This document shows, piece after piece, positions 9,126 through 19,036 of a DNA stretch of 64,000 nucleotides. Source of the DNA: Bryobacterales bacterium. Its GTDB lineage: Bacteria; Acidobacteriota; Terriglobia; Bryobacterales; Bryobacteraceae. The notes beneath the pieces are model-generated. The model ran no database searches, was not told the origin of the DNA, and worked only from the letters and a program-made list of their open reading frames with translations. A program made the translations under genes and the position numbers. Location: the NCBI GenBank assembly GCA_016721425.1, contig JADKID010000038.1:682001-746000 (forward strand), read 5' to 3'. Within the stretch, counting starts at the first letter, position 1, and every line of letters starts with the position of its first letter.

Positions 9126-10479
9126 GAAATCTCTTTCCCGGCGGTCGATGTTGCGGGGCATGGGCGCGGCGTTGGCTCTGCCTGCTCTGGATGCGATGGT
9201 GCCGGCGCTCGCCCGCGGGGCAGGGCAATCGCCCTTGCGACTAGCCTTCGTTTACGTGCCCAACGGCATCATCATGAAGCACTGGACTCCGGCGGCGGAG
9301 GGGCGCGACTACGTCATGCCCGCCGCGATGGAGCCGCTAGCCGCCTACCGCGAGCAACTGATGGTGTTGAGCGGTTTGTCGCAAAAGAACGGCCGCGCGC
9401 TGGGCGACGGGCCGGGCGATCACGCGCGCGCGGCGGCGTCCTTCCTCACCGGATTTCACCCGAAAAAGACTGAGGGCGCCGACATCCACAACGGCGTCTC
9501 TGTGGATCAGGTGGCGGCCAACGCGCTCGGCGCGGCCACGCGCTTCCCGTCGTTGGAATACGGGCTGGAGGGCGGCGGCCTGGTGGGCAATTGCGATAGC
9601 GGCTACAGTTGCGCCTACACGAATTCCATCGCCTGGAGCGGGCCGCAGACCCCGCTGCCGCCGGAGCTGAATCCGCGGGCGGCGTTTGAGCGGCTCTTCG
9701 GCGACGGCGAACTGCACGACCGCGCCACGCGGCTCAAGCTCGCCCGGCAGGATCGCAGCCTGCTCGACTCGGTGCTCGAAGATGCCGGCCAGTTGAAGCG
9801 CAGCCTCGGCGCCACCGATCAGTTGAAGCTCGACGAGTATCTCAGCTCCGTGCGCGCCATCGAGCGCCGCGTGCAGACCGCCGAGAAGCAGGACATCGAG
9901 AAGAAGAACGACGCCAGCCGCGATCCCACCCTGCCCAAGCCGGCGGGCGTGCCGACGACGTACGAGGAGTACGCGCGGCTGATGTTTGATCTGATGGCTG
10001 TGGCGTTTCAGACCGACTCCACGCGCGTAGCGACGTTCCTGATGGGCCGCGAGGGCAGCAACCGGACGTACCGGTCGATTGGCGTGCCGGAGGCGCATCA
10101 CGGCATCTCGCACCACATGGGCTCGGCCGAGAAGATCGACAAGCTGGCGAAGATCAACCGGCTGCACGTGGAGCTGTTCGGCTCGTTCCTGGCGAAGATG
10201 AAGTCCATCCCCGATGGCGACGGCACGCTGCTGGATCACACGCTGGTGCTGTATGGCAGCGGTCTCAGCGACGGCAACGCGCACTCGCACGTGGATCTGC
10301 CGGTGCTGCTGGCGGGCGGGGCGAACGGCGCGTACCAGATGGGGCGGCACGTGCGGTATGCGCCGGAAACGCCGCTGAATAATCTCTTCCTGTCCTTGTT
10401 GGAGACGGCGGGCGTGAAGGAAGAGGCGCTGGGGGATAGCACGGGGAAGCTGGCGCGGTTGGGTGAACTGGCGGGGTAA
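9112..10479 (+). CDS. DUF1552 protein, Tat-exported
   Basis: A 455-residue protein that always accompanies DUF1592 cytochromes. The N-terminus SRRSMLRGMGAALALPALDAM is a twin-arginine signal. The body has the alkaline-phosphatase/sulfatase-like features of the DUF1552/DUF1501 group: YVPNGIIMKHWTP near the start, the GDGPGDHARAAASFLTG block, HHGISHHMG and DHTLVLYGSGLSDGNAHSH near the C-terminus, where histidines and acidic residues could bind metal. Function is not established experimentally. The ATG at 9112 follows AGAGGGGCG and lies inside the end of the preceding cytochrome gene, supporting coupled translation and a joint exported complex. Confidence 0.9.
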   Translation: MLVTRKSLSRRSMLRGMGAALALPALDAMVPALARGAGQSPLRLAFVYVPNGIIMKHWTPAAEGRDYVMPAAMEPLAAYREQLMVLSGLSQKNGRALGDGPGDHARAAASFLTGFHPKKTEGADIHNGVSVDQVAANALGAATRFPSLEYGLEGGGLVGNCDSGYSCAYTNSIAWSGPQTPLPPELNPRAAFERLFGDGELHDRATRLKLARQDRSLLDSVLEDAGQLKRSLGATDQLKLDEYLSSVRAIERRVQTAEKQDIEKKNDASRDPTLPKPAGVPTTYEEYARLMFDLMAVAFQTDSTRVATFLMGREGSNRTYRSIGVPEAHHGISHHMGSAEKIDKLAKINRLHVELFGSFLAKMKSIPDGDGTLLDHTLVLYGSGLSDGNAHSHVDLPVLLAGGANGAYQMGRHVRYAPETPLNNLFLSLLETAGVKEEALGDSTGKLARLGELAG

Positions 10480-10558
10480 GGTACGCTGGACTTGAGCCGC
10501 ACCGCTCGCTGGCTGCCATGGCGGCGTCAGCGCGGCTGTGGCGCAGGGAGATTGAGTC

Positions 10559-11686
10559 GTGCATCCCAGTGGCCGCTGGTATCGGGTCTTCACCTTTGTT
10601 GCCGCGCTCTCGATGGGCCACAGCCCCGGGGCACTGGCTGCCGGGCCGGAGACTGTCACCACCAGGGTCTTCGTGCCCCTTCCCCGGGATCAGATCAGCG
10701 CGGTGCTCCTGGGTGGGCAACACTGTCCGATTCGGCAGATGGAGCCTGGGGATTCGACACCAATTGTGGTTGTCGTTCCGGGTCTGCAGCGCACGTCTTA
10801 CTTCGGGACCACGCTACTCAATGACCTGGGGACCGCCCTCCTGACTCTGAGAGAGCGCCGGAATGTTGAGTTCTGGGGGAAGGGCGGCGAAGGCGCCCAC
10901 CTCGTTGGCGGCGAGTTTGCGGAAGGATGGGTAGTCGCTCCCACTGAACGGGACACGGCGCCCCTGCGGAGGCTGCCGGGCATTTCAAAAGTCAGGATTA
11001 TCGAAGGAGTCGCGAAGCGCTTCGAGGGCAGCGGCCCCGTTCGGGTGTTTCTATACGGATCCTCCTTCTCCTGGTTGGACCTTCGAGGCAACGATGACTA
11101 CTATGCCAGCCCGTTCGACGGCCGGTTCGATCTGATCGGTGACGCAGGGCTGACTCTCTTCCCGGTGCTTGTGCCGATTAGTGCCTCCCCGCGTGCTCTG
11201 AAGAATGAACTGAAATGGAGCGCATGGGGCAGTTGGACCCTGGGCGGTACGCCGCGCGTGCTGGAGAGCGTTCCGGGCTCGGGTCTACTCAAATACATTC
11301 GCGAGTCCGATGGAGGCACCGTGCTGACCCTGGAGGTGCCGGGGCGGCGCAGCAGCCGCCTGACAATGCCCCCGAAGCTGGAAGTACTGGGGCCGGATGG
11401 GCACGTGCTCTACTCCCGCCCGCTCGCCGTCAGCGGAGTCTGGTCTACGACGTCTGACGACTTTGACGCGGGATACCGCATGGGGCTCTACCGCATCGTC
11501 CCCGAAATGCGATTTGAACGACCCGCCCTTGTGCCCCAGTGCTTCGGCCAGAGTGCCCCAGAGGGGCAAACGTACCTCAAGGTGAACTCCCGGGCCTCCT
11601 CCTGCGGGGAGACATCCCAGTGCTCGTCCCAGGTGCACGTGCGGCCCGAGAATAGCCAGACATCCGGGAGCTCCGCCGGAAACTGA
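10559..11686 (+). CDS. Secreted hypothetical protein
   Basis: A 375-residue protein beginning with GTG at 10559; GGGAG lies about eight bases upstream. A hydrophobic stretch near residues 10-28 is consistent with a signal peptide. I do not recognise a family. The segment TPIVVVVPGLQRTSYFGTTLLNDLGTALLTL followed by RDTAPLRRLPG loosely resembles the first strand and helix of the VWFA-related proteins common in Acidobacteria, but the MIDAS motif DxSxS is absent. The C-terminal third is rich in Ser, Gln and Cys and looks disordered. It stands alone between the DUF1552 gene and the broken cytochrome; the coding frame is supported by its length but the product is uncertain. Confidence 0.55.
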   Translation: MHPSGRWYRVFTFVAALSMGHSPGALAAGPETVTTRVFVPLPRDQISAVLLGGQHCPIRQMEPGDSTPIVVVVPGLQRTSYFGTTLLNDLGTALLTLRERRNVEFWGKGGEGAHLVGGEFAEGWVVAPTERDTAPLRRLPGISKVRIIEGVAKRFEGSGPVRVFLYGSSFSWLDLRGNDDYYASPFDGRFDLIGDAGLTLFPVLVPISASPRALKNELKWSAWGSWTLGGTPRVLESVPGSGLLKYIRESDGGTVLTLEVPGRRSSRLTMPPKLEVLGPDGHVLYSRPLAVSGVWSTTSDDFDAGYRMGLYRIVPEMRFERPALVPQCFGQSAPEGQTYLKVNSRASSCGETSQCSSQVHVRPENSQTSGSSAGN

Positions 11687-11983
11687 AATAGCCTGGAGGC
11701 CTCGAGGGTTCGAAGTTACGCGACATTCGTCCGGGGGCGCGCCGAGGGTTGAGGCCGAACGGGTAACGCTCGAACAACGTGGCGAGGATGTCTGCGTCGG
11801 TCCGCTCAAAGTCTGGCCCGGCGGGCGCCTTCTGGTCTATGCACCGGACCGCCGCTGGCTGGCTGCGGTCTCTTTTCGCTGAAGGGCAATCTGGCGCGAG
11901 GCCACGGCTGCTCCGTGCCAGTGGCGCCAGACGGCACGGCGCCCCGCTTGGGCAGAGCGCCGTGCATCTCCTCCACCTACCGT

Positions 11984-13294
11984 CTACCTGGAGCCGATCT
12001 CGTGGGCCCGGCGAACGCTGTGTTCCTTGCCCGGACCGTGGCAGGTGACGCACTGCTCCTTGCCTTCCAGCACGCTCTGGACTGCGCCGAAGTAGGCGCC
12101 CTTGGAGATCATGTGCCGCTTCACCTCGCTGGAATCGTGACACCCCGAACACGTGGCGGCCATCGGGCTGATGCGCAGGTCGTTGGCGGGATTGACATCC
12201 ACAAAGCCCGGCAGCGGGTTCAACATACTGGCTGAAACCACAGTGGAGCCGAGTTTGCTGGCCAGGGGCAGCTCAAACGTTCCTTTGCCGCTCTTGTCGA
12301 TGTGGCAGGTGACGCAGTTGCGGAGCTTGCCGGGGAACCGGACATCGCTGAAGTCGAGAAGCGCGCCGCGGAAACCGACGATGACGAGCGGCTTTCCGGA
12401 AGCCGCCGGCATGAATCCCATGAACCATGCGTTTGAGGTCGATGGAATCCTCGGCGCCCGTGCTGCGGTATGCCGCATCGGTCTGATTGGGGTTATGGCA
12501 CATCACACAGAGACCGGGTTCCTCGTTACGGTTGGCGCCGTGGAGGCTGAGCCGGGGCACAATCACGTCACCGTGCTTGCCTCCGTCGTGGCATGTTTTG
12601 CACTTGTTGAAGTCGACCACCTGGCGTTTCGCGGTGGCGCCCGGCGTGATGGCGTAGTCCTTGTAGACTGCCTTCACAGGCACGCTGCCGAAGACCGGGG
12701 CGCCCACTGCATCGATGCCCGTCTGGATGCTGGGATGGCCCTCAATAGCAACCCGGCCCGCGCCGGCAGCCTGGGGCGGCAGCGAATTCCGCACCCAGAA
12801 CGTCAGGCGCATGGAAACACCGGCACGGAGGCGGCGGCGGTGCAGGGATTGGCGGCGGTGAGGGCATTCACCACGTTCGGATAGGCCGGTCCTACACCCC
12901 CGGGGTTGGGCGGTGTGAAGTTCATCCAGTTGCGGATAACGTTGTTCATCGCTGTGGTGCCCGGGTTGCTGCCCGTGTTCACCAGCTCGGTAGCGCCCCA
13001 TGTGCCCGCATTCCAACCCACATTGACCCGCAGCGTCGCCGGCGACTGGAACGGCGGAGCACCCGAGCGGATATTGTAGGGCTCCTGCGCTGCCTGCGGG
13101 TTGGTCACTGAAAAGACAACGGTCACCGTCCGGTTGGCGCTGTCGAAGGCCGCCGAGTGGATGTTGTACTGGAAGAGCTTGGTCGAATCCCACAGCAGGG
13201 GCGCCTCCTGCGCTGTTGCCTGGGACGGGGCCAGTGCTGCCGTCGCCAGCAGTAGCGCCAATTTGGATGTTGAGATGTTCGGAATGAGCTTCAT
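11984..13294 (-). pseudogene. OmcA/MtrC-family five-haem cytochrome c, split by two frameshifts that restore the frame
   Basis: The gene starts at ATG 13294 with a signal peptide (LALLLATAALAPSQATAQ) and a domain ending ...NPCTAAASVPV. There the frame is lost at an AAA run (12815-12817; net loss of one base). The next frame carries CKTCH and CVMCH and ends in MVHGIHAGGF. A second slip at a TTT run (12393-12395; one extra base) returns to the original frame, which supplies CVTCH, CSGCH and CVTCH and the stop at 11984. Read through, it gives about 436 residues with five CXXCH haem sites and the family landmark MVHGIHAG...DFSDVRFPGKLRNCVTCH. Such proteins carry electrons across the outer membrane. 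Both slips are in short homopolymers, so sequencing error and true decay remain open. Confidence 0.85.
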
Positions 13295-13714
13295 CGATTT
13301 GTTTGATCCTTTACCCTCAGGTTCTTCCCGGCAGCTCCCGCCTACCCAGGTAGTCAGGTGCTGGCGGTCATGTTGACTTGATAGCGGACTATCGGGTCCT
13401 GTACTAAGCAGTCGGCGGGCCGTTCGCCCGGCGACAGGGCGCTAGGGTGATTTTCCGGTCAAAAAATCCTCGTCCGGAATCGTGTAAGGACAAGTCCTGA
13501 TGGGTCTTGTCGTTGCTTCGCCTGAGAGTGCGATTTGGGGAGGATGGGCCGCGCGGTCCGGCATAGTACCGGTAGAACTTACCGTACCGATTGGGAAGCT
13601 TTACCGGATTCGCCTGCCGGAGTAAACCGGACGGAAACGTGATGTATTCCTGGCGGGCCGACCACCGGTTTTGGCTGGCGCCCGGCGCGGGCCTGGCGCA
13701 AAATGGAGAACATC
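13295..13714. other. Intergenic region, probably regulatory
   Basis: No credible gene in 420 bases. It separates the divergent cytochrome and enolase-superfamily genes and should hold both promoters. A small perfect inverted repeat, CGGTA-gaact-TACCG, lies at 13570-13584, and the surrounding 60 bases repeat ACCGG/TACCG several times, suggesting an operator near the enolase-family gene. I cannot assign a regulator. No tRNA or known riboswitch consensus was recognised. Confidence 0.4.
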
Positions 13715-14971
13715 ATGCTGTCGTCCCGCCGCACGTTCCTGGCCGGCGCCGCCGCGCTCTGGAACAATCCGCTGGCCTCCCTCGGCCGCGAAAACCTCAA
13801 GATCACCGATATCAAAGTCACGCTGCTCTCCTGCGACCTCAAAGACCGGTCGTGGGTCACCGCCAACATGCTGATCTGGAAATCAGACGCCGTTATGGTG
13901 GAGGTCTTCACCGACAAGGCCATCGTGGGCATCGGGGCATCCACCCCCTACTCCGGTCCGGAGTTCCTCAAGAAGACCATTGACGGCGTGATCCGGCCCA
14001 TGCTGCTGGGCCAGAATCCGTTCGATGTGGAGCACCTCACCACGGCATGGGGCGGCGCGCGCCCCAACTACGCTGTGTGGGCCGGCATTGATGCTGCCTG
14101 CTGGGACATTATCGGGCAGGCGGCCGGCAAGCCTGTCTACGAGTTGCTGGCCGCCGGCGGCGCGGCGCAACCGCACATTCGCATGTACGCCTCGGGCGGC
14201 GTGGAATACGCGTGGTACGCCCGCCCGGAGGCCCTCATCGAGGAAGCGCTGCGGTGCAAGCAGGCCGGCTACACGGCCTTCAAGTTTCGCATCGGTACCG
14301 AGTGGAAGAACAGCGGCATGACCTTGCGCCAGTACATCCCGTGGGTACGGAAACTGCGCGAGGCTGTGGGGCCGGGCATGGATCTGATGCAGGAGAGCAA
14401 CATGAGGCTCAGCCTGGCGGAGTGCCTGGAACTCTGCCCGGTGCTGGAGGAGTTGGGCTTTCTCTGGTTTGAGGAACCCGTGAAGGCGCACGAGCCCGGC
14501 GCGCTGGAAAACCATCTCCGCATCCGGCAGGCGCTGCACAAGGTGAAGGTGTCCGGCGGGGAGAGCCGCGGCGGACGCGTCGATTTCAAGGAGTGGATTG
14601 ACCGGCGCGGCTACGACATCGTGCAGCCGGACTGCAACGTCACCGGCCTGACCGAGGCGTGGCACATCGCCGGCATCGCGGCGCTCCGGGGCATTGAGTG
14701 CTGTCCGCACAACTGGCACGGCGGCTTGACCACCATGGCCAATGCGGCCCTCGTCGCGGCGATTCCAAACCGCCTGATGCTGGAGCTGAACCAGACCTGG
14801 AATCCGTTCAAGGAGGATATCTTCGAGGATCCTCTGGTGGTGCGGAAGGGCTTTCTGGATCTGCCGCGCCGCCCTGGGTTTGGCATGAAGATCAAGCCGG
14901 GCGTCGCGGCGAAGTACCCGTTCCTGCCGGGCAGCTACTGGAAGGCCAACCCGAAACTGCCTGTCGTCTGA
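13715..14971 (+). CDS. Enolase-superfamily enzyme (mandelate racemase/muconate lactonizing type), Tat-exported
   Basis: A 418-residue member of the mandelate-racemase subgroup. It has an N-terminal capping domain (KITDIKVTLLSCDLKDRSW) and a barrel with the general-acid/base and metal-binding landmarks: KFRIGTEW (Lys/Arg on strand 2), DLMQES, FEEPV, GGESRGG and DIVQPDCNVTGLTE. A final CCPHNWHGG carries a likely catalytic His. It probably acts on an acid sugar or other carboxylate, by family. A twin-arginine signal (SSRRTFLAGAAALW) at the N-terminus is unusual for a sugar-acid dehydratase and suggests periplasmic action. I prefer ATG 13715, seven bases after GGAG, over ATG 13703. It is alone in orientation. 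Confidence 0.85.
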   Translation: MLSSRRTFLAGAAALWNNPLASLGRENLKITDIKVTLLSCDLKDRSWVTANMLIWKSDAVMVEVFTDKAIVGIGASTPYSGPEFLKKTIDGVIRPMLLGQNPFDVEHLTTAWGGARPNYAVWAGIDAACWDIIGQAAGKPVYELLAAGGAAQPHIRMYASGGVEYAWYARPEALIEEALRCKQAGYTAFKFRIGTEWKNSGMTLRQYIPWVRKLREAVGPGMDLMQESNMRLSLAECLELCPVLEELGFLWFEEPVKAHEPGALENHLRIRQALHKVKVSGGESRGGRVDFKEWIDRRGYDIVQPDCNVTGLTEAWHIAGIAALRGIECCPHNWHGGLTTMANAALVAAIPNRLMLELNQTWNPFKEDIFEDPLVVRKGFLDLPRRPGFGMKIKPGVAAKYPFLPGSYWKANPKLPVV

Positions 14972-14998
14972 GCTGAGCTCCGGGCGCGGCGAGGCGGC

Positions 14999-17900
14999 TC
15001 AGTTCCTAATGTTTCCGATGATTGTCATCTGTATATCGTGGTTCGACTTGAGGAGGTTCGTCAGCAGTTCGGTCATTTGAGAGTAGTTCGTCATGTACGC
15101 CTGGCTGTCGCCCTGGGTTGCCGGTTCCGGATTCAAGAGCTGGTTCATTAGGGATTGCATGGCGGTGGAGGCGATCGAGCTGAAGGTCGAGGGCCCTGCG
15201 TTTGGTGTGGCAGCGGCACACTGGCTGGGTGGTTTGCTGGTCGGGTCCGCCAAAGATGTGGCTGGCGGCCTGTTGAAGTATGCCAGCGCCTGTTGAACCA
15301 TTTGTCCCAACCCGTAATAGTTGGCAGCGGATTGGCCCGAAGGCGACTGATTCAAGGGCGAATTCGGTGCGCTGATGGAACTCAATCCCGGGATCGCCGG
15401 GAGGTTGCCGGTGATCTTCTGGACCGTCTCCAGCAGGTTCAAGTCGAGGCCCGATGTTGTGCCAGGCGTGGAGTTGAAAATGGCGGCCAGGGCGCCCCCG
15501 AATCCACTCCCACCGACCGCTGTCACGAGGGCGAAGAGGTTCTGTACCCGTGACGCCTTTTCGGGCAGAGGCTCGCCGCTCTCCGGATCATAGACAACAG
15601 TCCCGGTCATATTGAGCTTGGTCATCTGGTCCTGGATGATCTGCAGGAAGCCGACGTCGGATTCCGGCGCCGCGAAGGTGGGGTCTGTGCTTGTGGTGAC
15701 AGCTTCGCCGAACGGGTTGTACTCCACGGTCTGCACGAGTTCGGCATCAGCGGAATCGGCCCGGCGCGCTGCCGTTGCGAGCTTGACAACTTCGCGCGGG
15801 CGGAGCAGCGCGGCAGCGTTGCCGGAGACATCGATGGCGTAGTAGAGCGCATCCGCGCCAAGCTGGAGCTCCAGCGCCCGTCCACCCTCGCCGGCAAAGG
15901 TGCGGCGGAGGAGGATCTCGTTGTTATCGCCAAGCTCCATGAGTGGTTGCCCGGCGTCGTAGACGAGGCGCGTGATTCGGCCCTCGCGCTCGCGCTCCAC
16001 CACGCGTCCAAATGGATCGTAGCGGTAGACCACGCGGCGGCCGTCGGCGAGTTCGACGGAGGCCAGGCGGTTGGCTGCGTCGAGGGTGGGCTGGTAGCTG
16101 CGCTCCACGCGCGGGAGGCGCTTGCCGTCCGCATCGTAGGAATAGCTGGCCGCCGGTAGAGTGGGATGGACGGCGGAGATGATGCGATTGAGCGAGTCGA
16201 ATTCGTAGGTGTGCGTGCCTTCCGGCCCAGTCACCGAGGAGCGGTTTCCTGCCGCGTCCCAAGTGGCCGAATACGAGGCCACGGACCCGTAGGAAACGGC
16301 AGTGGAGCGGCCGGCGCTGTCGTATAGGAATTCGCCGCGCAGGCCGTTGGGGAAGGTGATGGAGTTGAGCTTGCGATCCGGCCCGTAGGCGAAAGCATAG
16401 GCGTGGCCCGCAGGGTTGGAGAGCGCGCTGAGGCGCCCGGCTTCATCGTAGGCGTAGGTGGTGACGCCCCCGGCAGGATCGGTCATGGTGGCGCGGTTGC
16501 CGGCGGCATCGTAGGTGTAGGAGAGGACGAACGGGCCGCGCGAATCCGTGATCGAGGCCAGGCGGCCCAGCGGATCATAGGCGTAGTAGAGAGTCAGGGT
16601 CTCGTTGGACGCGGAGGAGAGGCGGCCGCCCGCGTCGTAGGTGAAGGTCTGCTCGGTTCCATCGGGGAAGGCCGTTCGCGTGAGGCGGCGATCGGCGTCG
16701 TACTCCATGAGAGTCTGGTTGCCGTCCGGGTCCGTGCGGGCGATGAGGTCGCCGCGCGCATTCCAGGCGTAGGAGTGTGTGCGGCCGTCCGCTCCGGTGA
16801 GCTCCACCGGACGGCGCATGGCGTCGTAGACGATGGTCTGGCGCTCGCCCAAAGGGTTGACGGTCGCCGCCAGCAGGCCGCCCGGAGCGTATTCGAACTG
16901 CTTGCTGTCGCCCAGCGAATTGGTGGCCGAGATGAGATTGCCGCCTGGATCGTAGCCGTAGGTGGTAGCCGGAATGCCGGGGCCTGCGATGGATGCGAGC
17001 TGGCCGGTTTCGTTGTAGGTGCGGGAGGTTACGCCGAGCGGTCCGGTGAGCTTGGTGACGTGGTTGGCGGCGTCAAACTCGGTGCTGGTTTCGGCGCCAC
17101 CGGCGGTGAGCGAGGTGATGCGGCGGAGCTTGTCGAATCCCGCGCGCCACAACACGCCCGCCGCGTCGCTCTGCTCCACCGGGTTGCCGACGGTGTCGTA
17201 GGAGACCTGAACCACCTGCCCGGCAGGATTGGTTTCGGAGAGTAAGCGTCCGGCGGCGTCGTAGGCGTATCGCGTCTCCTGGGCGAGCGGATCGCGCCGG
17301 GCGGTCAGATTGCCGCGGGCGTCGTAGGAGTAGTCTGTGCGGTTCCCCGCGGGATCCGTGAAGCTCGCAATCTGCCCGGTGGCGGGGTCGTAGGTGAAGG
17401 AGATGACGTTGCCCAGCGGGCTGGTGCGCGAGAGCACTCGGCCGGAGGAGTCATACAGGAACGTGGTGCGCGCGCCGGTCTCGTCCGTGGTGGATTCCAT
17501 CCGCCCGGCGCCGTTCCACGTCTGGAGTTGCGCGGGGAAGCCGGCGACGGCCGTGCTGGTGGTCTGTCCGGCGGCGCTGAAACCGTACTCGGTTTGGGTG
17601 GCGGAGGAGTCCGTGAGGATGGTCTGGTTGGCGGCGTAGGCGAAATCGAGTACGGCGCCGTCCGGGCGGGTGTTGCGGGCGACCTTTCCATTGAGGTCGT
17701 ACTCGAACGCGATGGGATTGGCGCCCGGGGACGTGATGCGCTGCAGGAAGTGGTTTGCGTATTCGAAGGTGGTGCGCTGGCCGGTGATGTCGATGGAGAC
17801 GGAGAGGTCGCCATTGGCGTCGTAGACGTAGGAGACACGGCGGCCGGTGTGGTCCTGCGCGGAGACGATGCGGCCGCGGCCATCAGAGGAGAGCGTCAGC

Positions 17901-18883
17901 GTGTCGCCGGCGCCCGACGAAACCGAGAGCAGGTGGCCGGCGGTGTCGTAGGCAAGAGTATGGGTGTTGGCATTGGCATCCGCCAGCGAGATCAGGCGGC
18001 CGGAGGAATCGAAGCGGGAGACGAAGCCGTCCGGGGCGATCAGCCGGAATCCGTCCGCGTCGCGGATGAGCCGCGTGGCCGGCGCCATGGCGCTGCGGTA
18101 TTCCGCGCCCTGTGCGGTAAATCGGAGGGCCGAGCCGGAGCGCGTGACGTAGACCAGATCATCACCCTGCACCGTGATGGAGGCCTGATAGCGATGGGAC
18201 CAGCCGAAGCCAAAAGGTGAATGGATGGCGGCGGCCTGGGAGTTGTACGTGCGGTCCAGGGAGAGCGGGAACGTGGGGCCGGCGAGGACGATGTCGGTGA
18301 ACTGGTGATACATGTTGCCGTTGGAGATGGTGACCGGATCGCCGCACGCGGTGTTGCCGGTCTCCACGGAGTTGCCGAGGGTGCCGGGTCCAGCGGGTAC
18401 GGGCAGGGGCGGCTTCAGTTTGGGGGCCGTCAACGTGCCACTGCCCGAGGCGGAGATGCGGGCCGTACCTACCTTTTGCTCCACGCCGTCGAGAGCCAAG
18501 GCCAGAGTGCCCGTCGGATTCGCCATCGCGCCGGCGCCTTGGGTGATACCGGAGACTGTTTGGATCAAAAGGCCCTTTGGTGTTGTTCTCGCCGAAGCGG
18601 ATTGGATTGCGGCTGTGAATGCCAGGCCCCCTCCCAGGGAGAAGGACATCGTGCCCCCGACGCTGACGACGTCGCCCTTGGCGTTCAGGCCGCCCGTGAG
18701 GGCCAGCGTCATGCTGGCCATGCCGTAGGGCTGCACCAGTCCACTACAGTGGCCGTTGAGCGTGCCTGTGCTTCCGCTGGCGCCATAGGTGGCGTCGCAG
18801 GTCATGGAGACGATCAGTGCAACGGATTGTGTTTGAGCTGTGGCCGTCAGTGCGAATGCAACGGCCATTAAGAGCGCGCGCAT
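14999..18883 (-). CDS. RHS/YD-repeat protein, secreted
   Basis: A 1294-residue exported protein. A signal peptide (MRALLMAVAFALTATAQTQS) precedes a beta-rich N-terminal domain (about 20-190). Then comes the DUF6531-type RHS entry sequence DPVTISNGNMYHQFTDIVL...PLSLDRTYNS, followed by roughly 25 YD repeats (for example YDSSGRVLSRTSPLGN, YDAAGRLLSETNPAG, YDEAGRLSALSNPAG) to about residue 1050. RHS repeats form a hollow shell that encapsulates a C-terminal toxin in many systems. The usual DPxGL-type core end is not visible; instead about 240 residues of Gly/Ser/Asn-rich sequence ending in short helices follow. ATG 18883 has an AGGAGG site. No immunity-like gene lies downstream (the next gene converges from the other side). 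Confidence 0.88.
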   Translation of the reverse strand: MRALLMAVAFALTATAQTQSVALIVSMTCDATYGASGSTGTLNGHCSGLVQPYGMASMTLALTGGLNAKGDVVSVGGTMSFSLGGGLAFTAAIQSASARTTPKGLLIQTVSGITQGAGAMANPTGTLALALDGVEQKVGTARISASGSGTLTAPKLKPPLPVPAGPGTLGNSVETGNTACGDPVTISNGNMYHQFTDIVLAGPTFPLSLDRTYNSQAAAIHSPFGFGWSHRYQASITVQGDDLVYVTRSGSALRFTAQGAEYRSAMAPATRLIRDADGFRLIAPDGFVSRFDSSGRLISLADANANTHTLAYDTAGHLLSVSSGAGDTLTLSSDGRGRIVSAQDHTGRRVSYVYDANGDLSVSIDITGQRTTFEYANHFLQRITSPGANPIAFEYDLNGKVARNTRPDGAVLDFAYAANQTILTDSSATQTEYGFSAAGQTTSTAVAGFPAQLQTWNGAGRMESTTDETGARTTFLYDSSGRVLSRTSPLGNVISFTYDPATGQIASFTDPAGNRTDYSYDARGNLTARRDPLAQETRYAYDAAGRLLSETNPAGQVVQVSYDTVGNPVEQSDAAGVLWRAGFDKLRRITSLTAGGAETSTEFDAANHVTKLTGPLGVTSRTYNETGQLASIAGPGIPATTYGYDPGGNLISATNSLGDSKQFEYAPGGLLAATVNPLGERQTIVYDAMRRPVELTGADGRTHSYAWNARGDLIARTDPDGNQTLMEYDADRRLTRTAFPDGTEQTFTYDAGGRLSSASNETLTLYYAYDPLGRLASITDSRGPFVLSYTYDAAGNRATMTDPAGGVTTYAYDEAGRLSALSNPAGHAYAFAYGPDRKLNSITFPNGLRGEFLYDSAGRSTAVSYGSVASYSATWDAAGNRSSVTGPEGTHTYEFDSLNRIISAVHPTLPAASYSYDADGKRLPRVERSYQPTLDAANRLASVELADGRRVVYRYDPFGRVVEREREGRITRLVYDAGQPLMELGDNNEILLRRTFAGEGGRALELQLGADALYYAIDVSGNAAALLRPREVVKLATAARRADSADAELVQTVEYNPFGEAVTTSTDPTFAAPESDVGFLQIIQDQMTKLNMTGTVVYDPESGEPLPEKASRVQNLFALVTAVGGSGFGGALAAIFNSTPGTTSGLDLNLLETVQKITGNLPAIPGLSSISAPNSPLNQSPSGQSAANYYGLGQMVQQALAYFNRPPATSLADPTSKPPSQCAAATPNAGPSTFSSIASTAMQSLMNQLLNPEPATQGDSQAYMTNYSQMTELLTNLLKSNHDIQMTIIGNIRN

Positions 18884-19036
18884 GGTGAGTATTCCTCCTG
18901 CTGTCGCCCTGCTGCGGGTACTGCTACGGCACGAATATACAACGCCGTGCCAAGGGGGGGAAGGGGTAGGGTGGGGCACAGTCCATTGGTTGACGCCCCG
19001 CCGCGCATGGTAGCCTTCGCTTACGGAGTAATGCTC

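Noticed and set aside
11577..12152. 191-residue minus-strand ORF between the hypothetical protein and the cytochrome
   Set aside because: Low-complexity Arg/Ser/Pro sequence that overlaps the true last frame of the cytochrome; I keep the 297-base gap 11687-11983 as non-coding.
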